Source: Lycocorax pyrrhopterus obiensis (lineage: Eukaryota; Chordata; Aves; Passeriformes; Paradisaeidae). Taken from it: a stretch of 64,000 nucleotides of DNA. Positions within the stretch are counted from its first letter, which is position 1. Every line of letters starts with the position of its first letter. Position numbers and translations under genes: made by a program. The stretch covers positions 18,455,659-18,519,658 of the forward strand of contig JACSVZ010000008.1 in assembly GCA_014706295.1 (NCBI GenBank), written 5' to 3'. The notes under the pieces are model-generated. The model worked only from the letters and a program-made list of their open reading frames with translations, ran no database searches and was not told the origin of the DNA. Of the stretch, positions 41,701-56,700 are shown one piece after another.

Positions 41701-44700
41701 CACAGGAGGTTCAAAATTGTGAAAGGTATACAGTTTTCAGCAAAGGATGTGTAATAATAGTGCATGGGAGCCAACACTACTTCAAGTACCTGTGGTAGCC
41801 AGGTTTTTATTCCATACGCTCTTCTGCACTTCATTTATCAACCACATGTTTAATTTAATTTTGCTGGTTTATTTGTCCAAAACCAACTTTTTTTGAGCAG
41901 ACAGGGAAAAAAAAAATCCACCCTAATTCTACGATTTCATCTCTCATTAGGACTGGATATTGTTTTGGCAGTGTTAACCTGGACCCATGCCACCACTTCC
42001 TTTCTGGAACAATCGTGTGACTTTAATAACTGATGTTATAGGTGGGACAGAGGGTAGGACAGAAGAAGAAGAGACAACAAATGACTAGCCATTCACCCCT
42101 CTCTTTCTGTCCTGGCACTTCATCTACGAGGTCATTGGGATTTCTAGGGCTACAACATCCTTTTCTAAAAAATTTCATCATTGTTCTAAAATAATATTGA
42201 AATTATTCCTTCAAGTAGGATCTATTCCAGTGTGGCATTCCTAGATACAGCATTTATCTTCTATGTCTGTTTTCTCATCTTGGGAACATATACTTTGCCA
42301 AAATATAAATTAGGAAGAGTTATGATTTTCCAGTGTATCTTCTGGCAAATGCAAAATGATTCCTCTTCCAGGTTTCTTCCAGTTTAATTTTAGTTTATTC
42401 CAGTCACAGGGCTTCCCATGGGCAACTTTTCAAAAGAGTTCACTTATAGGAACATTTTTCTTATTAAACAATCTGCAAGGTCTATCATGTGTATATATAG
42501 TTTTGTTTTTATTTGGTTTGTCTAGTATATAAATGTGTTAGAAATTAACAAGAAGGGTTGGGGTTTTAATCAAAATTATTCTGAATTTTATGTAATAATT
42601 ACCAGGAATGTCAATTTTTCTCTTGCTAGGCTTAGCTAGTTTGTTTCTTGGCAGCCTCAAGGATGTTTACTCTGAGCACTGTCAGACAGGAAAGTTCTTG
42701 AAGTTTTAACTAAGACTACTCTTATCCAAATTTGTAATTAGGTATGAAGAAAACAAGCAAATAATAACCTCATAATTTCAACTTCTCTACAAAAACAACT
42801 GATGCCAACTTGCACTTAGAGATTGCTGCAATCTCACTGTTTCATGACCACACATGTTATCATGAAGACGACAAACTGAATGTGAATTTTTAGTTTACTA
42901 TCAAAAATAAGCAGAAAAGGCCTGACTTCCCAGTTCATTTCAGTCTTAAATATTTTAGAGACTATTGCTGCAGACATTCGCCTTTGAATTCAGTTCTTGT
43001 ATAATCACATGTAATGTAGTTTTTGTTTGAGATATGATACAGAAAGGCTTTTACACAGGGGAAAAAAAACCCTGTAGATGAAATTAAATTTTCAGCTCTG
43101 AGTTTTCTGGATTTAACAAGCATATGTCCCAAATTGTGCACATGGCAGCAGGGTTGGAACTAAATGATCCTTAAGGTCCCTTCTAACGCCATTCTATGAT
43201 TCTATGAAATTCCAGTCAGAGCTTCACAGTATTTTTAGTAACTCCAGTTTCCTGCAGTAACACTTGAAAATGGAACTCCACCCTCACTGGCATGGCCTGC
43301 ACTCATGGGTGAATGGATTAGGTCAGCAAGGATGAAACCCTGCCAATTCTGCAGATGTTTGCTGGTGTGATGGCCAGTACATGGCAAATCGCCACCCGTG
43401 GCCCGGCCATGCCATGCTGTTGGGTGGACACGTGGAGCCTGGGGATGCTGCAGGAAGTGCAAATGGGAAAGGTACAGAGTCAAGAGGTGCTGCTAATGTT
43501 TGTTTGACCCAGTCCCTAGGAATTGCACTTCTGGCCAGGTTACTCCACAGCACCAAGAAAGCAGCCTTGCCCCAGTGCCATGAAGGAGTTCTTCTTAGCA
43601 AGCACATTCTGGAACTACTATTTTTTTTTCTCTCCCTTTCTCTTGCAAAAGCCAAACTTGACTCTTTGGCCTTTTTCCTTTAACGTTTGAGAAACATCCT
43701 GTTTTGTAGTCACAGTCGGTAAAAAGCTCCACAGAAAAAATGCAGATACTGTCCAGATGGCACAGCTCAGGAGCATCCAGTGTCACTGCCTGAGCACACT
43801 CCATCAGAAAGTGTCTAGACAGGACTCCCCAGGCCAACTGGTTGGGCTGTGTTACCACAGGAGGAGATTGTTGGCTGTCTCTGTATCCATGCCCAGAAGG
43901 GTGGAAACTGCATGCTGAGTGCAGCCTAAGGGAAAGGGGGTAGCCCATCATCTACTCTGATATCTCCTTTTCAAAGTATCTGGTTTTTGAAGCCGTGGAG
44001 GGGATGGGATGTGGCTGCCAGCTTGGCCATCACTGGAGGATCAGTGATGGAGGTGAAGGTGAGGATGTGCTGAAGCAAAGATCCAGCATATTTGGTGGAT
44101 GGGTTTGCAACTCCCTTGTCTGGGCCACCAGGACACGGCAGAGAGCGCATGCTGGCAACGGGGTCAGGCAGGAGAAAACTCACTGTAGCTTCAGAGAGAA
44201 AAGGATTAACCTTTGACAGTCCTATTTTTAAATATACACAGCAAAACCCCTCCCTTTATAATATGTGGTCTTTCTTGTGCTGAAATCAGTAGTGCTCCTG
44301 AGGGCCACAGATACACTTAATGCTCAAACCCTATGAACTTCAGTGGGATGATTTCCTCATTAAGATAGTACCATAACTCAGAAGTCAGGAGTTTTTTGTT
44401 CTTTTTTTAAGAGCTTCAAGTGTTTACCAATGTCAGTGACTTGATTGCAGGCAGAAAGCCAGAGATTCCCCTGGAACAGAGGAGTTTCAGAAATTACTTT
44501 TGCAGAAGTTCTGAAGCTAGATCTGCAAAATGAGCTTTCCTCTAGAAATCCTCTACTGGCCAGTAAGAGTGCTGAAATATCAAGAGAGACATTCAGTGCC
44601 AAAGCTAATAAACATGACATTGGAAAATATGGAGAGTAGGAATTATGACTTCTAGTGGCATTATCAGTTAAAAAGGACAGTTTTTTTCCCATTAAGATAT

Positions 44701-47700
44701 CTATTTTTTACTTCCTATAGCATAAAATGTCTATACTCCCAGAGAACAATATCTACAACAATTTGTGAAGACTCTTTAACCATTGCATCTAAATTTTGTT
44801 ATTGAATCCCACAGAAGTTATGATTACAAAGTCAGGGACAAAGATGATTTAATAAGTCCCATTGAATGAGTTTTGGAGGAAGAGCATTATTCCTAGATTC
44901 TAAACCAACATTGCTGGAAATCAGGCTGATTTCTTATTATTCAAAAAAAGCCAAGGAAGCAATTAAAAGTTTTCACTTCACTGGTGACACTTCTATTACT
45001 CCAAATGTGTCATCACACAAAAATCATCTACTGTGGGATTTTGTAAATACACAAGTCTCAACACAGATCCAACAAGAAATTTTACGCATTTATACAAATC
45101 ATTCTTTCTTGGGCATAAAGATAGCAACCTGTGACCTGAATGGGGAAGCAAGCACAACTCAGTAGTTTTGAGTACGTTGAGTTCTGAGTGTCAACCTGAA
45201 TGTGCAAATGATATTCATGTACTATGGACATCTCACGTCCTATGGAGACATTGAAAAAAAGAAAGGATTATTCATCTTGCAGAGAGAGGAATTATGAGGA
45301 CTGAATAGAAATATTAAAGAATAACAGGGAGTCTAGGGAAAAACTGTTCACCACTGCTTTGTGTATCATATGTATGGTCTTACTTGAAGTCTGTAGAGAT
45401 CAAGAATGCCTTAAGAAATTGGGAGCTTAAATCGTCACCCATTGTTACATGTTGTGGAGGAAGCAACTCTTCTAACAGAAGGTCGCACAGCTTTTAATTT
45501 AAAGTCATCCAGTAGAAGGGAAGACCTGATTGCTCCCAGATTCAGAATTCACAAATTACTGAGCATATGTATTCCACTTCCTTTTTCTTTCTCAAGGAAA
45601 GGGCCAATGGTACCTACAGTTAAGACTACTGAGGAATCCTACTAGTTGTGCAAAATACTGACTTTTAGAAATTTCCCTCAGCCTTGGATAACCATAATCC
45701 CTTCCTGGTTCTCAAGTAGCTTTTACATCATCACCAAAAGCAGATCTCAGTAATCATGTAGCACTGAGCCACTGGTGATCCAATCCATGCTGAAATAAAC
45801 AATGCTGTCTACACTGCCTGAGCTGAAGGTAGAAGGATGCTTCTCTTAAATAGCTCCGCGCCATGGTCACTGAAATCACTCTGCCCAGAAGTCACACAGG
45901 AACAACATGTACTCTGTGGTGGGGAACAAGAGAAGCCAGATACACTACATTCAATAAAGAGGTTATGCAAGAGGTTAGTCAGTGTAGGAACAGCAGAAGC
46001 CAACTCTTGTGTGAGCCTTACATGGATGTGTTTGAAGAACTAAGCCCAAGGGGATCACTTGTAATACAGGAGATATTTACCTGATTTCAAAGTGTGATAT
46101 TCATATGATGTAGCAGAGTGGACATGTCAGCGGCAGAATCAGAGGATTTCCTATAGCCTGTCTTATCTGGGCAGGTATTCCTCCCCTTAAAATTTAGTGT
46201 GAAAATGATGAAGTCAACAAAAATTTTGCGTAAGTGAAGATTTCAAGGTTTGATCTAACCTGAAGTCACATCCTTTCCATTGGTTGTAGTGAATCACACA
46301 GGAGCTCCTAAGATTGATGGTTCAAACCTTCATGAAAAGACACTAAAGCCTTTTCATTTAGATGATGTTCCATAACTGACACTCTTGGGCTATGACAGCT
46401 AGTCTCTAGGAGGCAATGAAAGGCTTACCAGAAAATTTGGTTGAGGAAGTAGAAGATTTATCTCTACCAACTCAAAGGGCTAAGTACTTAAGGCTAGAGC
46501 AGAACAGCCCTTAGAGAGAAGAGTTTGTGGGCCCCCAGAATTTTCTTCTTCATAATGACTCTCTGTGCTTCTTGCATGCTATAAAAAACATCCCTTTTTG
46601 CATTTCAGCATCTCTATTTCCTTTGATCTGTACACATTTCTCATTGATGCTAATAGAGAATGACACTGATGGGGAATATTTTTGCAACAGGGGGAGCATA
46701 GAATTGTTATTCTGGCTAAAGCAAAAGCAATATGACTTAAGCAGAGTATTTAAAAGGCTTTACTCAACACTGTGCAATTGAACATAGTATTAGACTTTCT
46801 CTCTCTCTTTTTTTTTTAATTTTCATTGAGATTATGTCCATATTTTATCCAGGTTATTGTGTTCTTGTAAAATTATACTGCAACCCACTCTAGCACGTTA
46901 ACAACAAAAGAAATTCTCTAGCTTATTATAAACATCTTTCAAGAAACCAAACGCATATGTCCTCTGGAAATAATTTTGCTGGTATTTAGGCTATTACAAA
47001 AAAATTTCCCAAAACACTGGAATTATTTTGTAATGTTCCTTTATACTCTAGCTTGTTAGCTTAGGTTTTCTAGAATATTCTCCTGGTGCCCCAATACAGT
47101 CCCTTCCTTGGGCTGCACAGGGAAGCTGCAGAAGTAGTCCAGAAACTCAGCAATATGTGTCTGTCTTTGCAGTAGTGATTACCTAGTAAGTGTGTGCCAT
47201 CAGTGAAAAAAGACCTAGCATAGACACCAGCTGTGCAATAATTATAGCTGGAAAGAAAAAGTTATTTTGTCCTGCAGAGATTTGGCAGGATGATGATATT
47301 ATTTTTTTTTTGCCCCAAGGCAGACTGAAAATTTAAAATCTGAGAAATTTTTGGGAATTAAAATGGGGAGACAAGTTTGCTGAAATTAAAAAAAAAGTTT
47401 CATTTAGATGTATTTGTCTTTTTCTCTGTATTTTCTACATTTTTTATCTTTTTTTAAACTTCTTTTACTTCAGTTAGTTTAATTTTCCTCACTGAAAAGA
47501 AGTAACTTAAATACAGAAAGTATGGATTTTTTTCCCCTGAGAATACAAAAGCATAGACAACTGTGTTGGAAAAGGAGGCAAGAGGAACAGAAGTGGGAAA
47601 CTGCTCTGAGAAATGCCCTGCTCAGCTTCTGAATACGCCTTACAGATTTACTTCGGTTAAGTTTACTTTGTCCATTAATGCCCTTTATTGCTAGGTCAGT

Positions 47701-50700
47701 TTATATTTGTTGGGTCACTTTTTGACTTAAAACTAACTCATGTCCATCGATTGTGTATTTTCTGTGGGCTATGTCTCTCCAGGTGCACTCTGAGGTGAAA
47801 TATGAAAGGGAAGAGAGCAACATATGGAAACTGCTGCCAAAGTCCAATGGCAAGGCATTAAAACAGAGTCCACTGTCTGCATGCAGCGTGTGGATCCTCA
47901 GTCGTGCTAGGGGAGACAAAGCTGATTTCATTGTTTGAAAAGGCTTTACTCCTGCTCACCTCCAAAGTGTTTGGACCTTGACTGGTGTTGTGTAGCAGGA
48001 AGGGAAGAGCCAACAGCTATTTGAGGGCTACACTTGGAATTATTCAAGAAAGAAAAAGCATCTGGAAACAGATTTGCTTCAAGTTCAGCATGTGTTGATG
48101 TGCTTTATTGACCTGCAGGAAGAGTCTGAGTACTCTAACTGATGAGAGCTTTTCCTAAGAGGGCTGAAGACAGCTTGATTACTGATGTGCCCAGGCACTG
48201 GGATTTACACTGTGGGCATGGCAAAGGGTGGCTGTCACCTCTGCTGCCAAAGGCTCTCATCTGTGTCTCTGTCTTCTTAGCAGAGCTTTGGCCTGCCACA
48301 ATTACCTACGTCGACATAAGGCCTTTTTCATGGAGTTTTAAAACTCTGCCTCTTCCTCTACTGAAGCCTGACCTGTACGAGCAGAGTCTGGCCGAGGGGC
48401 AATCCCTGCAGGACCAGCAGAGGAACGATGAGCTCCATATCCAAGCAGAAAAATTGCCTAAGATATTAGCTGAACTGTTCTCAAGTCAGCTGGCATTACG
48501 CCCAGGGTTGTAAAACGTAGAGGTTATTTACTGACAGTTGGTGGGAAGGTTCTCAGTTCTAACCCTCATCTGAAAATGAAACCATCACATGGCATTTGGG
48601 TTATTCCAGTGGCATAATTTTAGGTACCCACCTTCACCTAAGATAGAGAGTTGGTCTCTCTGCGATCTCTCTGTTGCCAGAGAAGGGAGAAAGATTCCCA
48701 AAAGGCAATTCAGAGCAGTAGTCTGAATTACTAGGAATTACTCTAATTCATCTCTCTTTCTATTGACTACACAGGGACCACAGCAGACCGCTGCACCTAT
48801 AGGCATCTGAAGTGAGTTGGTATAAAACTGTGTCACTCTATTACTGCCGGATGTCTTGTCCAGGCACTGCTTTGTTACAAAAGCAGAGAAACATCTCACC
48901 GTCTATCTGATTTGTCTCACATGTCTCTGCAGAGGTATTTTTCAATCAGAAACTCATACCCAAGAGAAACTTTTATATGAAGGGTTTTTTCCTCAGTATG
49001 AGCTACATACATACATCTTATTCCTGCAATTCAAGGCATTTCTGACTTATAGTGTAGTGCACGATAAGGCTCCCCATTTCTGATTTGAAGTCTCAAAAGA
49101 ATTGTGACCAGTACAGTTATGATTCTGTCAGGAACTGGTATTTTTTTCCAAAACACCAGCTGCCAGAAGCACGTGAGAATGAATAGCAGGTTTCATTTAA
49201 GGACAGGCCAAGTTTGAAGACATGACAACTGTTAGAAAGCTGGAAAACATAATCCAGTGTAACGTAATGCTCTAAATGAAAAGAACCAAGATAATTCATC
49301 ACTTGAAAAAGTATTACTTAAAAAAAAAAAAAGACCTGTATGATTTTTAAGGCAATTTACAGCATCTGAACCTAGAGTTCTGGCAACATTACAGCATTTG
49401 TATTGAGACAGAAGAATATGCAGAAAATTATGTCACAGAGAATTACTCACCAGGATCAATTTTCTTTGAGGTTTCAAGAGCTTGGGCTTAGGGAAATTAT
49501 TGGCAATTGGAGCTACAAAAATAAATATTAAGGGATCATTTCATATTATCATTCACTGTCATTTTTAGTATATGTATTAGCAATTTATAAATCACGTATT
49601 AATAGCAAATTAGGAGCAAAAGCATGTACTTATACATGAGTTTAGCCATATTTCAGGTATTTTACAAGGAACCATAATGCTTGTGAATTAGAAAAATTCG
49701 TAAGATTAAAGAATCTGATATGCAAGACATGCTGTTTGTGTGCAAACGCTAGAGCAAGTATATCCCCTGAGAACTGACCATTTGTAACCTAACCCATGGT
49801 AAATCTTCAGGTCCTTTCCCTCCTCTCTTCCACTGGCTTAGCACTGGCAGTGTTGCTCAGAAAGTACACCCAAGAATTTGTGAGACTGACCCCGGAGTCA
49901 CAAATCCTCTTGGAAAATGAAGTCCCCAAGAGGCTGGTCTTTATCTGCCCAGTTTGCTTGACTTCCCCAGTGCACCAGCAATTTTAGAGTGCCACGTGCT
50001 GGCTTCCCTCGGAATACCCCCAACAAGTAATTTCAACTTGCCTAACTTTAATCTTCTCTTTGAGCAGGGTGAATATTGCTGCAGAGGTTCCTCTCTCTCC
50101 TCTGGTTACTGTGAGCTGAGACCTCCTGCTTGGTCTCATTGAGTAGCATCTCAGAATGGCTAAGGCTGCAGGGAGGTGAAAGCCTGTCCCAGCAGCAGGC
50201 AGAGGCCATTTCTTCCCCCACGGATGGGAGCAAGACCAGGCCACCTCAGAGGCAGAGACAGTGGAAAAGTGCGGGATTCCTGACGTCTCACGCTCTGCTG
50301 TCCCTCCATGGTTGTGCTCAGGATTTGAAATATCTCTGTGTCTCTGTTTTCATACCTTTTGCTGGGATGGCTGGTGGCTGCTCCAGTTTCTCTTTCTTTT
50401 TCTTTACCTTCTTAGGCTGTAGAGGAGACATGCTTGTCACACTGGTAACTGTCTCCCCGGAGCTGCAAAGCATAGGCCCAAAAGTGAGGGGAAAATGGAG
50501 GCAATGGAGAGAAAGACAGCTTGTCCCTGTGAGTTCATGCAAACACATCAGCTTCTACTTGTGAGAGTTCATGCCAAACAACCTGGATTGTTATTAGGGT
50601 ATGTAATGAAAAACCTCTTACGGTGGTTGGAAATGCTCTGGGTTTTGCATTTGTTCAGCCATATAGTGTGGCTGAGAAATCAGTCTCACTCATCCTGGCA

Positions 50701-53700
50701 TAGAAAATGCAAACTGTCAGGTTTAAACAAGACCCATTTCATAGCACCTATTCCTTAAAAGCATGTGTGACCCCACTGCTGCACCCAGGGTGAACTTCTG
50801 CCTGCCTGCCCTCGAGGGCTAGAGACACAGACAAGTTATGTGACTTGCATAAGCTCCCATGGGAAGTGTATGGAAAAGCAAAAACCTCGATGCAGATACA
50901 GGGCTAAGACTGGCTGAGGGGCCAGGAGAGCAGGCAGCACGTCTTCAGGCAGCTCACAAACCCACATTTGCAAAAGCTGGCTTTGTCAAGGGGGCCAGTG
51001 TGCTCAGGGAATATAAAAGGAGAAACTGTGCCCCAATCTCTAACTCGCGCATTCTCCAGTAAATCTGTGCTGAAAAGGTGCTACGAGGGAAGAGTACAAG
51101 TTATACTGTAAACAGACTCCTATCCAAGAGAGCTTCTGTGTTTGGCTATTAGAGTTTAACATCCTCTAAGGCTGGATTTTTTACCCTTATCATCTCCCAG
51201 AGCCTGAGAACAAAAATCCTGCTTTGAATATTCAGGGCTCGGATGCGCAATCAGGTTGCAGCGATTGCCACTGCGGGTCAGCTGAGCTGTGCAGGGTAAC
51301 TGATGTGCAGGGGCTCCCTGCCTGCAACTAAAGGGGAATAAAATTGTACTGGCTTAAGTGGTAATGAAAGGAATCTTAACTTACAGCTGGGGTGGGAGCA
51401 GAGGGTAAACCATTTAGTTATGATGACTTCGGTGATGGAGGTGACTTGGTAAGCAGATGTTGCTAAGCTGCATCTGCCCCTGGGCTCACCCTGGGTAAGA
51501 TTAGGGCAGTATGGTGGGGACCTTTCTCTTCTGTGCTGGGAGTTCCACCACGCCATGGAATACAACCAGGGTCTCCATAGTTGTAACACTGACAACACTT
51601 ATTACACTGAATTTTAAATCCTTTGACCCCATCTCCTGTTCCTCTCCAGATTCTTTTGCATAATGAAACATTCTCTTAATAGAATAAAATATTCAGACTG
51701 GGCCAAAGACTTAACAAAAGTTAAGATGTGTCAGCTATTGCCCACACAAGAACAACAAAATTACAGACATTACCATTTTACACAGTTGTAAATCCAAATG
51801 ACTGTCACTACCATTGGTAAAATCACTCTGGATTTACACTTGTGTAGATTACAAAAATACTCTGGTTTGCTGATTTTCCTGAGTTCTGTTTCATGTACTC
51901 AGTCAAAAACATAGATTTGCTGCCAAACTTTCTAAAAAGTGTTTAAAAAGTAAAATATGTTCATGAATTACAAATAAATCACATCAGTTATGTAAACAGA
52001 GGGTTGCACTGAAACAATTTCAAAGTCTGCCTGCTCTACTACAAACCTATTCCACAACAACCATTTGTTTCAATACTAAAATCAAGACAAAATGGTTTAA
52101 AACCAGCAGAAAATAAAACTGATCTGCCTGGCTTCTTTGTACAAACATCAAACTGCCAAGAAGAAAGACTACCAAAAAGGAGATGAGAATGATTTTTTTA
52201 AACGTTTTTGGGTTTAATAATCCAAAGTTGTTAAGGCAGATGTGTAGCTTAAAGTTGCTGTTGTTCCAATATAAATTCTTTAAGCGCACAATATATGAAA
52301 AGGCTTAGTGTCAATTCATTGCATTAGTTATTATACCTGCTTTGCCACTGAAAAAGTGAAGCTACAAAGAAATGAATTTGTGACTTGAAGGTTTCTTTAA
52401 ATGCCAGGGCCACACAGGGTTAACTAATTCTGGGAGATACAATAACTATACTTGCTGTCTTAGAACTGAGCTCCTCAAACCAAACAAGGAGGCTCAGAGA
52501 AGACTCCTTGGCTCTGAAACACTGCCTCTTTGTGAGCTTGTCTTGTTCTATGGCTAAAAGGAAAGTTAGTTTTTTATCTCCAGCTCCTTCTTCAGCCTCC
52601 TGGCTTCTGTTTCATTGGTGTCACGTTGTGCATTTCTTGAAGGATCTAATGAGTTTTTAGAGAGCAATAAAAACACAGGGGTTTGGGGATGTAACCTGTG
52701 GAAGGTGTGTAATAATCATGGAACCAGGGCAGCAGTTTCCCTGGAGGTCATGCCTGTTGCAAGACCTGGGAAGCCACTAGAATTTTAGCTTTGCTATCCT
52801 TATTAGACTCTAGGATGTGGAACTTTTCCTGTTGTCATCTAAGTCAGCTATTTTCTCTTGTCAAAGGTCTGCATGGGGGTGACAAATAATTCACTTGAGT
52901 GAACTGGGAGTTGGATATTTTCCAGATAGGGGAGCTGTGTGAAAAGGTGCTAGGGATGGTTGGGTTCTTGGTTCTGGTTCTGTGTGGCAGAATTTGCTCC
53001 TGTGATGTGAGATTGGCACTGTGGAACCAAGGTGTCGAGATGGACAGCTTTCTGAGGCAAACACTTTATTTACCTCCAATTACTTATCTCCAGAAGAACA
53101 GTCACGGAAGGACTGGAAAGTTCAGGCCAACACAAATATAAAAGACAGAAAAAAATGTTCCTGTTTTCAAAGCTTCGCCTCCTAGGGGTTTCTGGATCTG
53201 AAAACTGACAAAATGATCCAATAACAAGGAAAATAACAATAATAAGGGTATTTAAAGAAAAGAAAACATCAGAAAAGGGAATTAGGTGGTTTGGAAAACT
53301 AAAAATAACTGTACTATTTTATTTAGGTCATTATTTTTAAAATGTGGTAAAGAAATGGGTTTTGGTCAACTCTTTTTTTTCCTTAATTTGTTATTGGTCA
53401 AGTAGCAAACCAAAACCTAAACATCTGCTTTGTTACACTCAGGAAATCTGGACTTAATTTTCTTTTCTACCACGGTCATTTTGTGAGACCTGGAGCAAAT
53501 CACTTAGCCCGTTGTGCTTTAGATCCCAATTAAAAGTAAAACCATAATTCTGACGTCAAGACATAAAATATTTTAAGATGCTTAGGTATTACTGCAGTGG
53601 GAATGCAGACATTTCTTACACATCAGACTATTAATGTAATTTTGAAACTGGATCCTACTCTGTATTTGAAATATCACTAAGGGAGTTGGAGTTGAGCTTC

Positions 53701-56700
53701 TCTAATCAAGGCTGAATTTTGCACAGTAGTAATTTTAAATGGCAAGAACCTCATGCAAATTAGTTAATCAGTTTGGCCTAATGGATATTTAGACAGTAGG
53801 TTTTGGGTCTATATGTGTTGAATTAAGTCCCAAGACAAGGAATTTGGAGGTGAAGAGCAACGAATTCAAAGGAATTAATGGTTCGTGTTTTGAGGAGAGA
53901 GCGGAAAATAAATGGTACCAAGTGTGAAACGTAACAATTATGATACTGGTAACACTTTCATAGTTATTTCATTTTAAAGCCCTGAAGTCAATGCACTTTA
54001 GCCATGCATTTGTGTGATCGAGGATTTCACACGGGAATACAACAAACTGTTTTTATCCATACAGAGTCATGCATTTCTTTCATTTCTTGAGATTCTGTTT
54101 TGTGGTGAAGAAATCACATTGGCTTGTTTTCTCCCCTCTATTCAGCCTCCTAAGTTTAGTGCTTGCAGTAGTATCACTGCTACATCATCTATTCCCAGAG
54201 AGTCAGATTTTGTAGTACGAGTTTTTATCTGACTGCCATGCTCCATTTTTTCATTTGGGTCTCATTTTTCTTCTCTCTTTATGTTCTCTACCAATCTACT
54301 TTGATTTCCTCCCCATTCTTTTTTGTTTGTTTGGTTTTTGTAATTCCAACATTGTCCCAGCAGCTAATAAAGAAGGGGAAAAGAGAAAACATCCAGGAAA
54401 AAATGAAAACTGCTGAGCTGTCTCTCTAAATTTTTGGGTGGTGCAACGGCTGGTCAAGGTCACAGAACAAAGATCTGTCCATGAATAACATGAAAGTTTC
54501 GGTTTGTACTGGCCTCTCCTGAACCCTGTGCTGCTTTGTTTTGATTTCACTTCTATCTGAGCGCCAGTTAGATTGAATACCATGATAATCCCATGAGAAT
54601 GCACTAAAAATCACACTACTGGAGGATCTAGGGTGTGCTATACTTGGCATTGAACCCTGTAGTGTCTAAAGATACGATGAGAAACAGTATGTGATACCAA
54701 GACGTATTGGATTTAAACTGCAAGGCTAGAAACACATGGTTTCTGTCACTGAAAACTGGGAAACAGCTGCGTTTCTGTGTGGTTATGAGACAACTCTCTT
54801 TCATCTTTCTTGTTTGTAAAGTGTTTGTCATATACTTTTACCGCAGTTCCAGTCCAATACACATATCAGGAAAATCATACCGTGGAAATCAGTTGTATAG
54901 CCACACCATCAAAAACTTTGGCAGCCAATGGTATTTAAAGGAACGCAGTAGCAGAAGAATTCTTCCCATCACTTGGGAGTCTTCAGCTGTGAACAGACTG
55001 TGGGCCTTGAAAATTTGCTTTTGAACCCCCACTCCGTTCCTGGGTGTGGGAATCACAGGGTAACATTGTGATTTGTTCTATGTGCATGGATGGTTTAAGA
55101 CATTACCATCCCGTGAGCTGCTGGGAAACCCTAGAAACCCACAAAGGATGAAAGCAGGCTTCTTCAGAAAGCAATTCAGAGCATCAAGGAGAGGCTTGTC
55201 ACTGGAGCACCTGCAGGACCTACAGCTAGCCCAGGTAGATCTCCCTTTCCATGCACAGCAGGCACATTCATGAGTCAGGGCCCTGGGACTCTTTATGTTC
55301 CTGTAAGCATTTTGAAATCATTACTCCTATTCTTCAGCATACACAGCAAAACAAATCCAGAACTGGTACGTTGGTTTACAGTAAAGAGATGTGTAGTCTC
55401 CTACCTGTTCTGGGGGCATTTCACCAGGTAATGCTTCACTGTTAAAGAAAAGAGAAAAAGAAAGAAAATGTGGCCTTCACACCAACATAGTTTATGAGTT
55501 TCAAATGGGCACTGCAGACAGACCTGTGTTGCTGAGACTGTGGAGTTGCCAGGTTGTTACACTGGGAGTAATGGGTTGTTACACTGGTGACTGATCGTCA
55601 CCATACATTATGTTGTGCTTTAAAATGCAGTCTGACTCGAAGATATAGCTAGTCTTGGGAGAGGGGAATGTATTAAACAACACCAAAAATCTGCTGTGGA
55701 AATGCCAGGCAACACACATTCCAGTGGTCAGCCCAGCCAAAAGACAGCTTGCTAAGGAAAAGCACAGCAGGCCAGTAATTTTACTTTGAAGACTTTTATT
55801 TCCCTTGTGGTGCCTGTATTTATTTCCAGAAGCCTGAAATAAACCATTCACCCACAGGAGCCACTGCTGTTCCTAATGTAAGTCAGATTGTGGCCACAGG
55901 CATAAAGGGATTGCCTCCTGGGATCAGATCAGAGGTCCAGTCCAGCCACTATCCTGTCTCTGACAGCTGTGTGTGTGAGCTGCGTAAATCCTTCTACTTC
56001 CTGTTCCTTTGAGTCAGTAGTCCTGAGCAAGGGCAGCTGCCCCCACTGCAGCCTTTTAGGAGCCAGGGTTATTAAGATGCTCTTTTGTGGCTTTGTGGCT
56101 TCTATGCCTCTCTTAAAGGACAGACTCTGGCTCTTCTGGTCAAAAACAAAAACCCTACTGCCAATTTCTCTCTCAGAAGGATGAGGGGGTGCATCCCTGG
56201 GTCATGATGTGAAGTTGAATGCAACATAGACATGCCCCTCCCTTCTTCTCTGTCCTTTAAAGGACCATGAAAATCAGACAACAGGGCACTCACATGACTA
56301 TGCCCCTCTCTACGGGAAAGTTTTCGTATTTGAACTTAGCTAAATTCTCCCATTCTAAGGGAGCTATACAGCTCCCAGGAGGTGTGTTTTGGTCCTAAGG
56401 AAAGGGGAGCTGAGAGCACCAAGAGCTGAGACTAACAGAGGGGCCATGTTTAAGCTACTGAAGGCAGTGCTTCCATGTACCTGCCAGGCCTTTTTTAAAT
56501 GTACAGGAGAACAGTAGGCCTGACCCTCCGGGAGTAAGGGGATGCTCATGTACAGTGCTGACGTGCTTTTGAGCATGCAAATATTCAGATATTTGGGTAG
56601 CAAAGAAAGGTTTTAGCAGCTCAGAAGAACCTACTTTTCCTCTTTTGTATATCCTTATTCTGTATCGTATATTATTTCAATATTTAGCTGGTGTCGGTTC

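Noticed and set aside
48142..48513. 123-codon + frame in VSTM4 intron 7
   Set aside because: No homology recognised and no splice context.
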